Source: Ignavibacteria bacterium
Lineage (GTDB): Bacteria; Bacteroidota; Ignavibacteria; Kapaibacteriales; UBA4661
DNA length: 6,674 nt
Direction of reading: 5' to 3'
Assembly (NCBI GenBank): GCA_013298375.1
Contig: JAAFHM010000273.1
Coordinates: 1 to 6,674, forward strand
A program made the translations under genes and the position numbers. This document shows, piece by piece, positions 1-5,062 of the stretch. Within the stretch, counting starts at the first letter, position 1; every line of letters begins with the position of its first letter. Below the pieces are notes generated by a model, which saw only the letters and a list, made by a program, of their open reading frames with translations, made no database searches and was not told the origin of the DNA.

Positions 1-49
1 TCACCCATTTTTGGAGGGGGGGTGCTGGGATTTTGAGGTTTTTGTCATG

Positions 50-71
50 TTTTCATTTCACAAAATGAAAA
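50..71. repeat. A/T-rich perfect inverted repeat
   Basis: TTTTCATTT (50-58) and AAATGAAAA (63-71) form a perfect 9-bp stem around a 4-base loop. The stem is almost entirely A/T, so it is a weak RNA hairpin. It could be a protein-binding palindrome or a remnant terminator of a gene beyond the left edge. Its function is unknown. Confidence 0.45.
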
Positions 72-304
72 GCGTAAATACACCTTTCGGGCGGTGGCGT
101 TTTTTGGCAAAAAACGGTATTTTTTTGCAAAATAAATACACTTTTTGTGAACAACTCCTAAGGGACAGAGGAGGTAAGCGGCAAAAAAAAATTGATTTTT
201 TTGAAAAAAAATGCGGAAATACCCGTCGGAAGCTTGAGGAAAGCGCCCCCAAGCGGGGAGACAGCTCCTGTTCTTGCGTACCCATCAAACACCTCACGAA
301 CCAC

Positions 305-319
305 GCCGCCTCAGGCGGC
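305..319. repeat. Short perfect GC hairpin
   Basis: GCCGCC (305-310), loop TCA, GGCGGC (314-319): a perfect 6-bp GC stem. No T-run follows on either strand, so it is not an obvious intrinsic terminator. It resembles the GC-rich hairpin words flanking the toxin-antitoxin modules. Confidence 0.5.
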
Positions 320-354
320 TTCTGCGATTTGCGGGGAGTGCAGAGTGCATTCTT

Positions 355-432
355 GCGAGGGTCTCGCTGCCTTGAGCGAGGCTCTCGCTCAGGCGTGGGA
401 GCGAGAGCCTGCCGAAGAAGGCAGACCCTCGC
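355..432. repeat. Large nested inverted repeat, possible structured RNA or extragenic palindrome
   Basis: An outer stem GCGAGGGTC (355-363) pairs perfectly with GACCCTCGC (424-432). Inside it TGCCTT (368-373) pairs with AAGGCA (418-423), and AGGCTCTCGCTC (379-390) pairs perfectly with GAGCGAGAGCCT (399-410) around an 8-base loop. Together this gives about 27 base pairs in 78 bases. A competing inner fold also exists. GCCT+GAGCGAG (369-380, with T373 bulged) pairs with CTCGCTC+AGGC (384-394), beside a small hairpin at 410-413/420-423. CTCGCTC at 384-390 can therefore pair with GAGCGAG on either side. No T-run follows on either strand, so a simple terminator is unlikely. The strand and function are undetermined. 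Confidence 0.65.
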
Positions 433-557
433 GGGGAGACCGAAAATGCAAAAATACCCGCCGGACACTTTCTTTTACGCTGAAACGCCCTACGAACCAC
501 GTCGCCCAGTTGATACGCAGCACCCGTCCGGCGGCTGCCGCGCCTGGCGAGCGGTTA

Positions 558-645
558 CGATGATTTGCTTTTTGCGGTGATTTATTGCAGTTTTGTAGCA
601 TTCGTCGTTTTCCTGCCATTCTTCCATCAGCACAAGGATACACCA
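558..645 (+). promoter_or_regulatory. Leader and probable promoter/operator of toxin-antitoxin module 1
   Basis: This stretch lies directly before the first antitoxin and is repeated before the second. Bases 579-652 are identical to 1395-1468, and 558-572 to 1374-1388. Such non-coding identity suggests a shared promoter and operator, as vapBC operons are usually autorepressed by the antitoxin or the complex. CATTCGTC (599-606) and CATTCTTC (617-624) are similar words spaced 18 bases apart and could be operator half-sites. AAGGA (634-638) is a good ribosome binding site 7 bases before the ATG. I see no clear sigma-70 promoter hexamers. Confidence 0.55.
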
Positions 646-927
646 ATGTCCACCATTCAACTTTCCGTTTCCGACGCGCTTGCCCGGCGCATTGGCAAAG
701 AAGAACTCCAACGGCTTTTGCAAGAGCATCTTGAGCGTTTGGAAGAAGAAACGCTTCTCAAACCACTACATGCAACCCAGATTCCGCTTGAAGAAGAGCC
801 ATTTATCGGGATGTGGGCAGACCGCGAAGATATGAAAGATAGCGTCGAATATGTTCGCAATCTTCGCCGAAATTTCAATCGCGTCAGCCGATGGGAAAAA
901 CGCGAGCAGGACCAGAACCCACTATGA
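646..927 (+). CDS. vapB: VapB-type antitoxin, module 1
   Basis: Probable antitoxin of 93 residues that neutralises the adjacent PIN-domain toxin. The N-terminus (IQLSVSDALARRIG, then a charged helix to about residue 35) looks like a strand-helix dimerisation or DNA-binding part. The C-terminal half carries PFIGMWADREDMKDSVEYVRNLRR, a W-x-D-R-E plus R-x-x-R type motif typical of VapB-like antitoxins, which insert such a segment in the toxin active site. The ATG at 646 is chosen because AAGGA lies 7 bases upstream and the same start is conserved in module 2. The frame stays open further upstream to a TTG at 565, but that stretch belongs to the conserved leader. The stop overlaps the toxin start by four bases (ATGA), implying translational coupling. 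The role comes from context and motif; the exact antitoxin family is not certain. Confidence 0.85.
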   Translation: MSTIQLSVSDALARRIGKEELQRLLQEHLERLEEETLLKPLHATQIPLEEEPFIGMWADREDMKDSVEYVRNLRRNFNRVSRWEKREQDQNPL

Positions 928-1310
928 TAGTATTCGATACCGATATTCTTATTGATGCAAGCCGTAGCGTTCAGATGGCAGTGCATACATTGTCCCAGTT
1001 TCAACAACGGGGGCAATTAGCGGTGAGTGCGATGACGCAAATGGAACTTCTTATCGGCTGCCAAAACAATCGCGCACTAGCGCAGACCAATATTTTTCCG
1101 CAACGCTTTATAATTTTCCCGATAGACCGCTCCATATCTGATATTGCCACTGCTCTTCTTACCAAATATACCCTCAGTCATGGACTACAAATACATGATG
1201 CCCTCATAGCCGCTACCGCCCTCCACCACGCTCTGCCACTGCTCTCCAAAAATCAGCGCGATTACCGCTTTATTGACGGACTGAATCTTTTGCCGTATCC
1301 ACGCCAGTAG
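924..1310 (+). CDS. vapC: VapC-type PIN-domain ribonuclease toxin, module 1
   Basis: Toxin of 128 residues, a normal PIN-domain length. PIN toxins are Mg2+-dependent endoribonucleases that cut tRNA, rRNA or mRNA and stop growth when the antitoxin is lost. The acidic residues are all present: D5 in VFDTDILID, E41 in TQMELLIG, D92 in IHDALIAATA and D113 in the LLSKNQRDYRFIDGL block, where N110 is also conserved in the family. The protein should therefore be catalytically competent. The ATG at 924 overlaps the antitoxin stop (925-927). The last 37 residues are identical to those of the second toxin, while the first 84 or so are strongly diverged. The RNA target cannot be read from sequence. Confidence 0.92.
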   Translation: MIVFDTDILIDASRSVQMAVHTLSQFQQRGQLAVSAMTQMELLIGCQNNRALAQTNIFPQRFIIFPIDRSISDIATALLTKYTLSHGLQIHDALIAATALHHALPLLSKNQRDYRFIDGLNLLPYPRQ

Positions 1311-1373
1311 CAGAAATCATCCCCCGCTTGGCGGCTGCCGCGTCTGACGAGCGGACGCTTCTTCCGTGCGTTG

Positions 1374-1461
1374 CGATGATTTGCTTTTCGCCCCGATTTA
1401 TTGCAGTTTTGTAGCATTCGTCGTTTTCCTGCCATTCTTCCATCAGCACAAGGATACACCA
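1374..1461 (+). promoter_or_regulatory. Leader and probable promoter/operator of toxin-antitoxin module 2
   Basis: Near-identical copy of the module 1 leader; bases 1395-1461 match 579-645 at every position. It contains the same paired CATTC words (1415-1422 and 1433-1440) and AAGGA at 1450-1454, 7 bases before the ATG. The 63 bases before it (1311-1373) carry the GC-rich repeat words and no gene, so module 2 probably has its own promoter, although read-through from module 1 is possible because no clear terminator separates them. Confidence 0.55.
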
Positions 1462-1782
1462 ATGTCCATCATTCAACTTTCCGTTTCCGACGTACTTGCT
1501 AGGCGCATTGGCAAAGAAGAACTCCAACGGCTTTTGCAAGAGCATCTTGAGCGTTTGGAAGAAGAGGCGTTGGCTGCACCTGTTGCGCACAAGTCAGAAC
1601 GAGACGATTTTTCTCTCGAAGCATCTATCCAAGCCAGCATTCATCACCATATTGATTTTGTATCGCATCCCTTTATCGGTCTTTGGGCTGACCGCGAGGA
1701 AATGAGCGATAGCACCGAGTATGTGCGAAATCTTCGTAAAGAAATGAATCGCTTTGATGCCTCAATCCCTACCAAAGAATGA
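1462..1782 (+). CDS. vapB: VapB-type antitoxin, module 2
   Basis: Probable antitoxin of 106 residues for the following PIN toxin. The first 35 residues match antitoxin 1 except at positions 3 and 11. After residue 35 the two diverge, and this copy is longer, with a histidine-rich linker (SIHHHIDF, about residues 56-63). The toxin-binding motif then returns as PFIGLWADREEMSDSTEYVRNLRK and the tail differs again. This fits a shared N-terminal DNA-binding or dimerisation part joined to a partner-specific C-terminal part. The ATG at 1462 is supported by AAGGA 7 bases upstream. The stop overlaps the next start by four bases (ATGA). The open frame upstream to 1366 belongs to the leader and is not counted. 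Confidence 0.85.
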   Translation: MSIIQLSVSDVLARRIGKEELQRLLQEHLERLEEEALAAPVAHKSERDDFSLEASIQASIHHHIDFVSHPFIGLWADREEMSDSTEYVRNLRKEMNRFDASIPTKE

Positions 1783-2171
1783 TACTGACGCTGGTTGATA
1801 CCGACGTGATCATTGATGCAAGCCACAATAATCGTGATGCTCAAAATACCCTGATAGCCTCGCAACAGCAAGGTCTGCTCGCCATCAGCACCATGACCGA
1901 AATGGAGCTTCTTGCCGGATGCCGCAACAAAGCAGAGTTGACAACGCTCGACGACCTTCTTGCTGAACTCCTCATCATTCCCTTTACGCCCGCAATTTCT
2001 CGACAAGCCTTAACCCTGCTCCGTCGGTATCGGCTCAGTCATGGATTGCAAAATGCCGATGCCCTCATAGCCGCTACCGCCCTCCATCACGCTCTGCCAC
2101 TGCTCTCCAAAAATCAGCGCGATTACCGCTTTATTGACGGACTGAATCTTTTGCCGTATCCACGCCAGTAG
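1779..2171 (+). CDS. vapC: VapC-type PIN-domain ribonuclease toxin, module 2
   Basis: PIN-domain toxin of 130 residues. The catalytic acids are in place: D7 in LVDTDVIID, E43 in TEMELLAG, D94 in NADALIAATA, and D115 after N112 in LLSKNQRDYRFIDGL. Its N-terminal two-thirds align with toxin 1 only at moderate similarity (shared patterns include DTD, MELL.GC and SHGLQ). Residues 94-130 are identical to residues 92-128 of toxin 1, and nearly so at DNA level. The ATG overlaps the antitoxin stop, so the pair is probably translated coupled. It ends 167 bases before the convergent phosphatase gene. An active toxin is likely; its target is unknown. Confidence 0.92.
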   Translation: MILTLVDTDVIIDASHNNRDAQNTLIASQQQGLLAISTMTEMELLAGCRNKAELTTLDDLLAELLIIPFTPAISRQALTLLRRYRLSHGLQNADALIAATALHHALPLLSKNQRDYRFIDGLNLLPYPRQ

Positions 2172-2182
2172 CAAAACCATCA

Positions 2183-2213
2183 CCCCGTCCCATGCAGCAC
2201 CCGCCAGACGGGG
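2183..2213. repeat. Inverted repeat after module 2
   Basis: CCCCGTC (2183-2189) and GACGGGG (2207-2213) form a perfect 7-bp stem with a 17-base loop, starting 12 bases after the second toxin stop. No T-run follows on the + strand, so a classic intrinsic terminator is not supported. It may be part of the repeat family or aid 3'-end stability. Confidence 0.35.
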
Positions 2214-2300
2214 CAATCAGCACCTCGCCAGACGAGCGGAGAACCACGCTACCCGGGGCTTCTTAACCCGTCGGATGGGCTGCCCGCCTGACGAGCGGAA

Positions 2301-2326
2301 AACCTCTTTTGAGTGCGAAGAGCGTT
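2301..2326 (-). terminator. Weak candidate terminator of the phosphatase gene
   Basis: Read on the - strand, AACGCTCTT (2326-2318) pairs with AAGAGGTT (2308-2301) with one bulged base around a 9-base loop. The T-run TTTT covers the stem end, followed by CC. It begins about 12 bases after the phosphatase stop, which is the right place. The stem is only about 8 bp and the T-run is short, so efficiency is doubtful. Confidence 0.3.
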
Positions 2327-2338
2327 CCCGCAGATCAA

Positions 2339-4801
2339 TCACATCGCCTGAAGCGCTACTAGCGTAATATCATCGTGTTGATGCGCTTTTCCGGCAAATT
2401 TTCGTACATCAGCAAGTGTCGCGGAAATAAGGTCGGCGGCGTGGAGTGGTGCATTGCGGAGCGTTTTCATCATACGCTCCTCACCGTACTCGGCGTGTTC
2501 GGCGTTCATTGCCTCGGTCACACCGTCGGTATAAAGCAACAAGCAATCGCCTTTTTCCAGCGTCACGCTTGCTGTTGTAACGGCTCTCTCGAAACGTTCT
2601 CCTTTGTCCAAGCCCAGCGCCATGCCCTTTGCGGCAACAGTGCTGATGTCGCCGCTTTTGCGCAGAACCACAAGCGGGTTGTGTCCGGCATTGGAAAAGG
2701 AAAATTCGCGGGTGTGGGTGTTGTAGATGCCGTAAATCATGGAAACAAATTTTCCGCGCTCCATCACGCCATAAAGCAACGCATTGACGCGGTGCAGCAC
2801 GTCCGACGGTGAGCCACTTCCCCGCACTTGCGAGACAATTACGCCTTTTGCTAAGGTGATATAAAATGCCGCCGAAATCCCCTTCCCCGATACATCGCCA
2901 ATCAAGACTCCAAGCCGTTTGTCGTCCAAAGGAAAAAAGTCGTAGTAATCGCCGCCAACTTCATAGGCAGGAATACAAGCGGCACTAACGATAACGCTTT
3001 CAAACGTCGGTAATGAGCGCGGTAGCAGCTTTTGCTGAACGCTTTTAGCTGCCGCAATTTCTTGGTGCATCCGCTCGTGTTCTTCCAACAGCGAGAGAAA
3101 TGCCGGCTTATAATCAGCTTCGGTGACGGTTTCCGGTACATTGCCGTAGTAGGCAATAGCGCCCATAACAAGCGCCACCGTAAAGATAACCCCCAGCAGC
3201 ACCATCACAAACGGATGAATCGTGAACAACCCCAACGAGATAAGAAAACAATTCATAAGCAACGATGCCAAGAGCGCCAGCATATCAGCAAAATACAGCA
3301 CCGAGAGTCCGGCAACAACCCGTAAAAAGGAGTGTGCCAACACAACCCAAATATCCGTTGTTTGCAGCGATTCAAAAAGCGCTTGCGCCAAAACTGCTAA
3401 AAGCAATGTCCCCACCATCGCATACTTGCGCGGCACAAGCCAGTAAATGATCATTGCCGGAACGATTAAAAAAATAAATGATATTGGTACAACTGACCCG
3501 ATGGTGGAGAGAAAGCCCGTCAATGCGTGGCGCATCACAAATGGCATCGAATAATAGTTGGTACTCAGATGAAGCATTGCCAAGGTTGAAATATTGAAGC
3601 GCTCGCCAATAGCAGGCACAAAGAGAAGTAAAGCCGTGTATATCGCACCCAAACTCATACCGACAAGCATCATACGTCCCCAATGAAATGATTCCAATGG
3701 TTTTTCACGGAAGCGCATCAGGGTATAAAATTTTTCTGAGCAAATTTCTCGCAGCACGGAAATACTACCGGCAATCGGCACGGCAATAAAAAAGAAACCA
3801 AACCCCAGCGTATAAAAAACAAAAATTATCGCCAGTCCATACCAAGGAATCTCGCTCATGCCGACTAATGTCGAAGTCATAGAAAGCCCCGACAGCGCTG
3901 CTATTGCCAAAAGTCCTGTATTGACCGCTTTAAGCCGCAACCGATTCACCCAAATCATCAGCAGCCCAACAATCGCAATCCCCACCATCACCCAAAAAAG
4001 AATGATAATCACTGTTCGCGCAGAAACACCGCCGCTATCACTCGGCACGGCGACAGAGGCTGCCCTAACACTTACGCGCTGCTGCCACTCAGCCGACCAA
4101 ACGGCGGGCGATGTGGAGACTTTTTGGGCAGATATGAGGATCTCTCGCTTGAGCAAGGAATCTTGCGAAATCTGCGCGATAAAGGCAATTTTTTCTGCAT
4201 CGGTGGTATCGCGTTTCCAAACCGCAGCGCTCGGCAGTTTGCGCAGAATATCCTGTGGAATAAGCCCAAGGAGGCGCTCCCGCAAAGCCGTTGTATCGGT
4301 AGCGGGAAGCAAGTTCTCGCTTAATCGCTGCGTTTCGCCGACAATCTGCCCGCGCTCATTCAACCACAATGTGCGAGACAATCCTTCTTCGGCGAGGTTT
4401 TGTGCGGATTTTGAGCGAGGTCGAGGGCGATTTCCTGTGGAAAAATTGATATTGAGACCGCCTTTTTCTTTTTTCCGAATTTTTAGCCGATAGAGAAGTT
4501 GCTGTGCATCGGCGGTATCCAAAAACAATCGTGCAGAGGCTCCATAATGGGCTTTAATGCTGTCCAAAAGCTCGCTATCAACACTTGCTTCCGATGACAT
4601 TTCGACCGAATCCCGTGCAATACCGGATTTTGCTAAAATACTGTCTCGTACCTGCTGCAAACGATCATCAAGACCGGGCATCAGGGGCTTGAATTGCCAA
4701 TAATCGCGGAGAAGGAAGCACATCACCAGCGCCAATGCGCCCAAAGCAAAAAGAAGAGCATCAGTGCGGGGTTTGCGGGAAGGAAATATCGGATGAATCA
4801 T
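2339..4801 (-). CDS. Membrane-anchored SpoIIE/PP2C-family serine/threonine phosphatase
   Basis: Integral membrane protein phosphatase of 820 residues. The C-terminal domain (about 600-820) has the PP2C/SpoIIE motifs intact: EVGGDYYDFF (614-623), IGDVSGKGISAAF (634-646, D636), SNAGHNP (703-709), YTDGVTEA (757-764, D759) and HDD (809-811). The metal-binding acids are therefore present. It is preceded by a coiled-coil linker ending QQKLLPRSLP (589-598), usual in RsbU-like phosphatases, which often act on STAS-domain anti-anti-sigma proteins; no such partner is in this window. The N-terminus has one membrane helix (about 15-33), a predicted extracytoplasmic region (about 36-262), then about nine helices (263-285, 295-312, 319-346, 377-397, 434-456, 461-478, 485-504, 505-525, 529-551). 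Positive charges place the catalytic domain in the cytoplasm. I do not recognise the sensory part. The ATG at 4801 is chosen; a TTG at 4861 would add 20 hydrophilic residues, and neither has a clear ribosome binding site. Confidence 0.93.
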   Translation of the reverse strand: MIHPIFPSRKPRTDALLFALGALALVMCFLLRDYWQFKPLMPGLDDRLQQVRDSILAKSGIARDSVEMSSEASVDSELLDSIKAHYGASARLFLDTADAQQLLYRLKIRKKEKGGLNINFSTGNRPRPRSKSAQNLAEEGLSRTLWLNERGQIVGETQRLSENLLPATDTTALRERLLGLIPQDILRKLPSAAVWKRDTTDAEKIAFIAQISQDSLLKREILISAQKVSTSPAVWSAEWQQRVSVRAASVAVPSDSGGVSARTVIIILFWVMVGIAIVGLLMIWVNRLRLKAVNTGLLAIAALSGLSMTSTLVGMSEIPWYGLAIIFVFYTLGFGFFFIAVPIAGSISVLREICSEKFYTLMRFREKPLESFHWGRMMLVGMSLGAIYTALLLFVPAIGERFNISTLAMLHLSTNYYSMPFVMRHALTGFLSTIGSVVPISFIFLIVPAMIIYWLVPRKYAMVGTLLLAVLAQALFESLQTTDIWVVLAHSFLRVVAGLSVLYFADMLALLASLLMNCFLISLGLFTIHPFVMVLLGVIFTVALVMGAIAYYGNVPETVTEADYKPAFLSLLEEHERMHQEIAAAKSVQQKLLPRSLPTFESVIVSAACIPAYEVGGDYYDFFPLDDKRLGVLIGDVSGKGISAAFYITLAKGVIVSQVRGSGSPSDVLHRVNALLYGVMERGKFVSMIYGIYNTHTREFSFSNAGHNPLVVLRKSGDISTVAAKGMALGLDKGERFERAVTTASVTLEKGDCLLLYTDGVTEAMNAEHAEYGEERMMKTLRNAPLHAADLISATLADVRKFAGKAHQHDDITLVALQAM

Positions 4802-5062
4802 CGTTATTCGGTCGAGTGTGGATAAAGGGTATCGGCATTGTATTTTGCCATTGCTACGCAATTTTTGATAAGGAAGTTACGGAATTTGCCGGATTTTGAA
4901 CGAATTTTTTCGCGGCACGGAACGGCATTTCTGGTATATCGCCCCAACGCCGAAAAAATTTTGCTCTACTCTTTCGTCAATGTATATTGCCGCGTTCATC
5001 ATGCTCCAATTCACGATGCGTTTCGCTGGATTCGCCGACATTTACCATTTTTCTTGCTTGCT
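4802..5062. promoter_or_regulatory. Divergent intergenic control region
   Basis: Region between the phosphatase (- strand) and the chemoreceptor (+ strand). On the + strand TTGCTC (4961-4966), a 16-base spacer and TATATT (4983-4988) make a reasonable sigma-70-type promoter, giving a leader of about 65-70 bases before the receptor ATG. On the - strand, TACAAT (4842-4837) is a possible -10 element without a good -35. If it is used, the leader to the ATG at 4801 would be short and the TTG at 4861 would be excluded as a start. No clear ribosome binding site is seen for either gene. Confidence 0.4.

Larger units (their letters stand above)
217..506. repeat. Diverged direct repeat, two copies
   Basis: Two words recur in the same order. 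AAATACCCGtCGGA (217-230) returns as AAATACCCGcCGGA (452-465), and CGAACCACGcCGCC (297-310) returns as CGAACCACGtCGCC (493-506). The offsets are 235 and 196 bases, so the copies differ by about 39 bases of insertion or deletion. GCGGGGAGAC at 253-262 and 431-440 is a further shared word, not collinear with these, and its first eight bases also occur at 331-338. This looks like an old, rearranged intergenic repeat. I do not recognise the family. Confidence 0.5.
1..557. other. Gene-free, repeat-rich intergenic region
   Basis: I see no credible gene here. Open frames exist on both strands, but they overlap one another, show no domain-like pattern and lack a well-placed ribosome binding site. Bases 1-220 are rich in A and T runs, including small inverted repeats at 50-71 and 107-114/121-128, a 9-base direct repeat TAAATACAC at 75-83 and 133-141, and alternating A9/T7/A8 tracts at 183-210. 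Bases 240-557 are GC-rich and contain inverted repeats and short repeated words that recur between and after the toxin-antitoxin modules. Whether the left edge holds the end of an upstream gene cannot be decided. Confidence 0.7.
558..2171 (+). repeat. Tandem mosaic duplication of a vapBC module
   Basis: Two vapBC modules lie in direct orientation. The 5' homology runs 558-749 against 1374-1565 (offset 816), including perfect blocks 579-652/1395-1468 and 686-749/1502-1565. The 3' homology runs 1197-1310 against 2058-2171 (offset 861), with one mismatch in 114 bases (1226 C, 2087 T, synonymous His). The interior, from the middle of the antitoxin to two-thirds through the toxin, is strongly diverged and differs in length. 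The repeat is therefore not a simple recent duplication. Either the ends were homogenised by gene conversion, or the interior was exchanged by recombination in the conserved ends. Confidence 0.88.
541..2298. repeat. Short GC-rich word repeated around the modules (4 copies)
   Basis: Related 14-base words occur at 541-554 (CGCCTGGCGAGCGG), 1341-1354 (CGTCTGACGAGCGG), 2226-2239 (CGCCAGACGAGCGG) and 2285-2298 (CGCCTGACGAGCGG). These are before module 1, between the modules, and twice after module 2. GGCGGCTGCCGCG directly precedes or overlaps the first two (530-542, 1330-1342). GCAGCACCCG occurs at 517-526 and 2194-2203, and GAACCACG at 298-305, 494-501 and 2241-2248. Some copies can form a small CCGC/GCGG hairpin. 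All lie outside genes. I do not recognise the family; it may be a genome-wide intergenic repeat. Confidence 0.65.

Noticed and set aside
167..192. AGAGGAGGT near a TTG at 192 as a gene start
   Set aside because: The spacing of about 16 bases is too long for a normal start and the resulting frame shows no protein-like pattern.
217..506. CRISPR array
   Set aside because: The repeated words are few, short, unevenly spaced and diverged; there are no regular repeat-spacer units and no cas genes.
11..580. Long open frames on both strands in the left intergenic region
   Set aside because: They overlap each other, read through A/T tracts and palindromes, have odd composition (poly-Lys, Cys/Arg-rich), and lack good ribosome binding sites or recognisable domains.
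565..645. N-terminal extension of both antitoxins (hydrophobic, from TTG at 565 and the equivalent upstream start in module 2)
   Set aside because: The frame is open in both copies, but the extension is explained by DNA-level conservation of the leader. The ATG with a well-spaced AAGGA is identical in both modules and gives normal antitoxin lengths.
505..2300. Integron cassette array with attC sites
   Set aside because: Gene pairs separated by palindromic DNA look cassette-like, but I find no GTTRRRY/RYYYAAC core sites in suitable arrangement and no integrase in the window.
3858..4493. 211-codon open frame on the + strand inside the phosphatase gene
   Set aside because: It is antisense to a gene with clear membrane helices and codon structure; its own translation has no recognisable domain.
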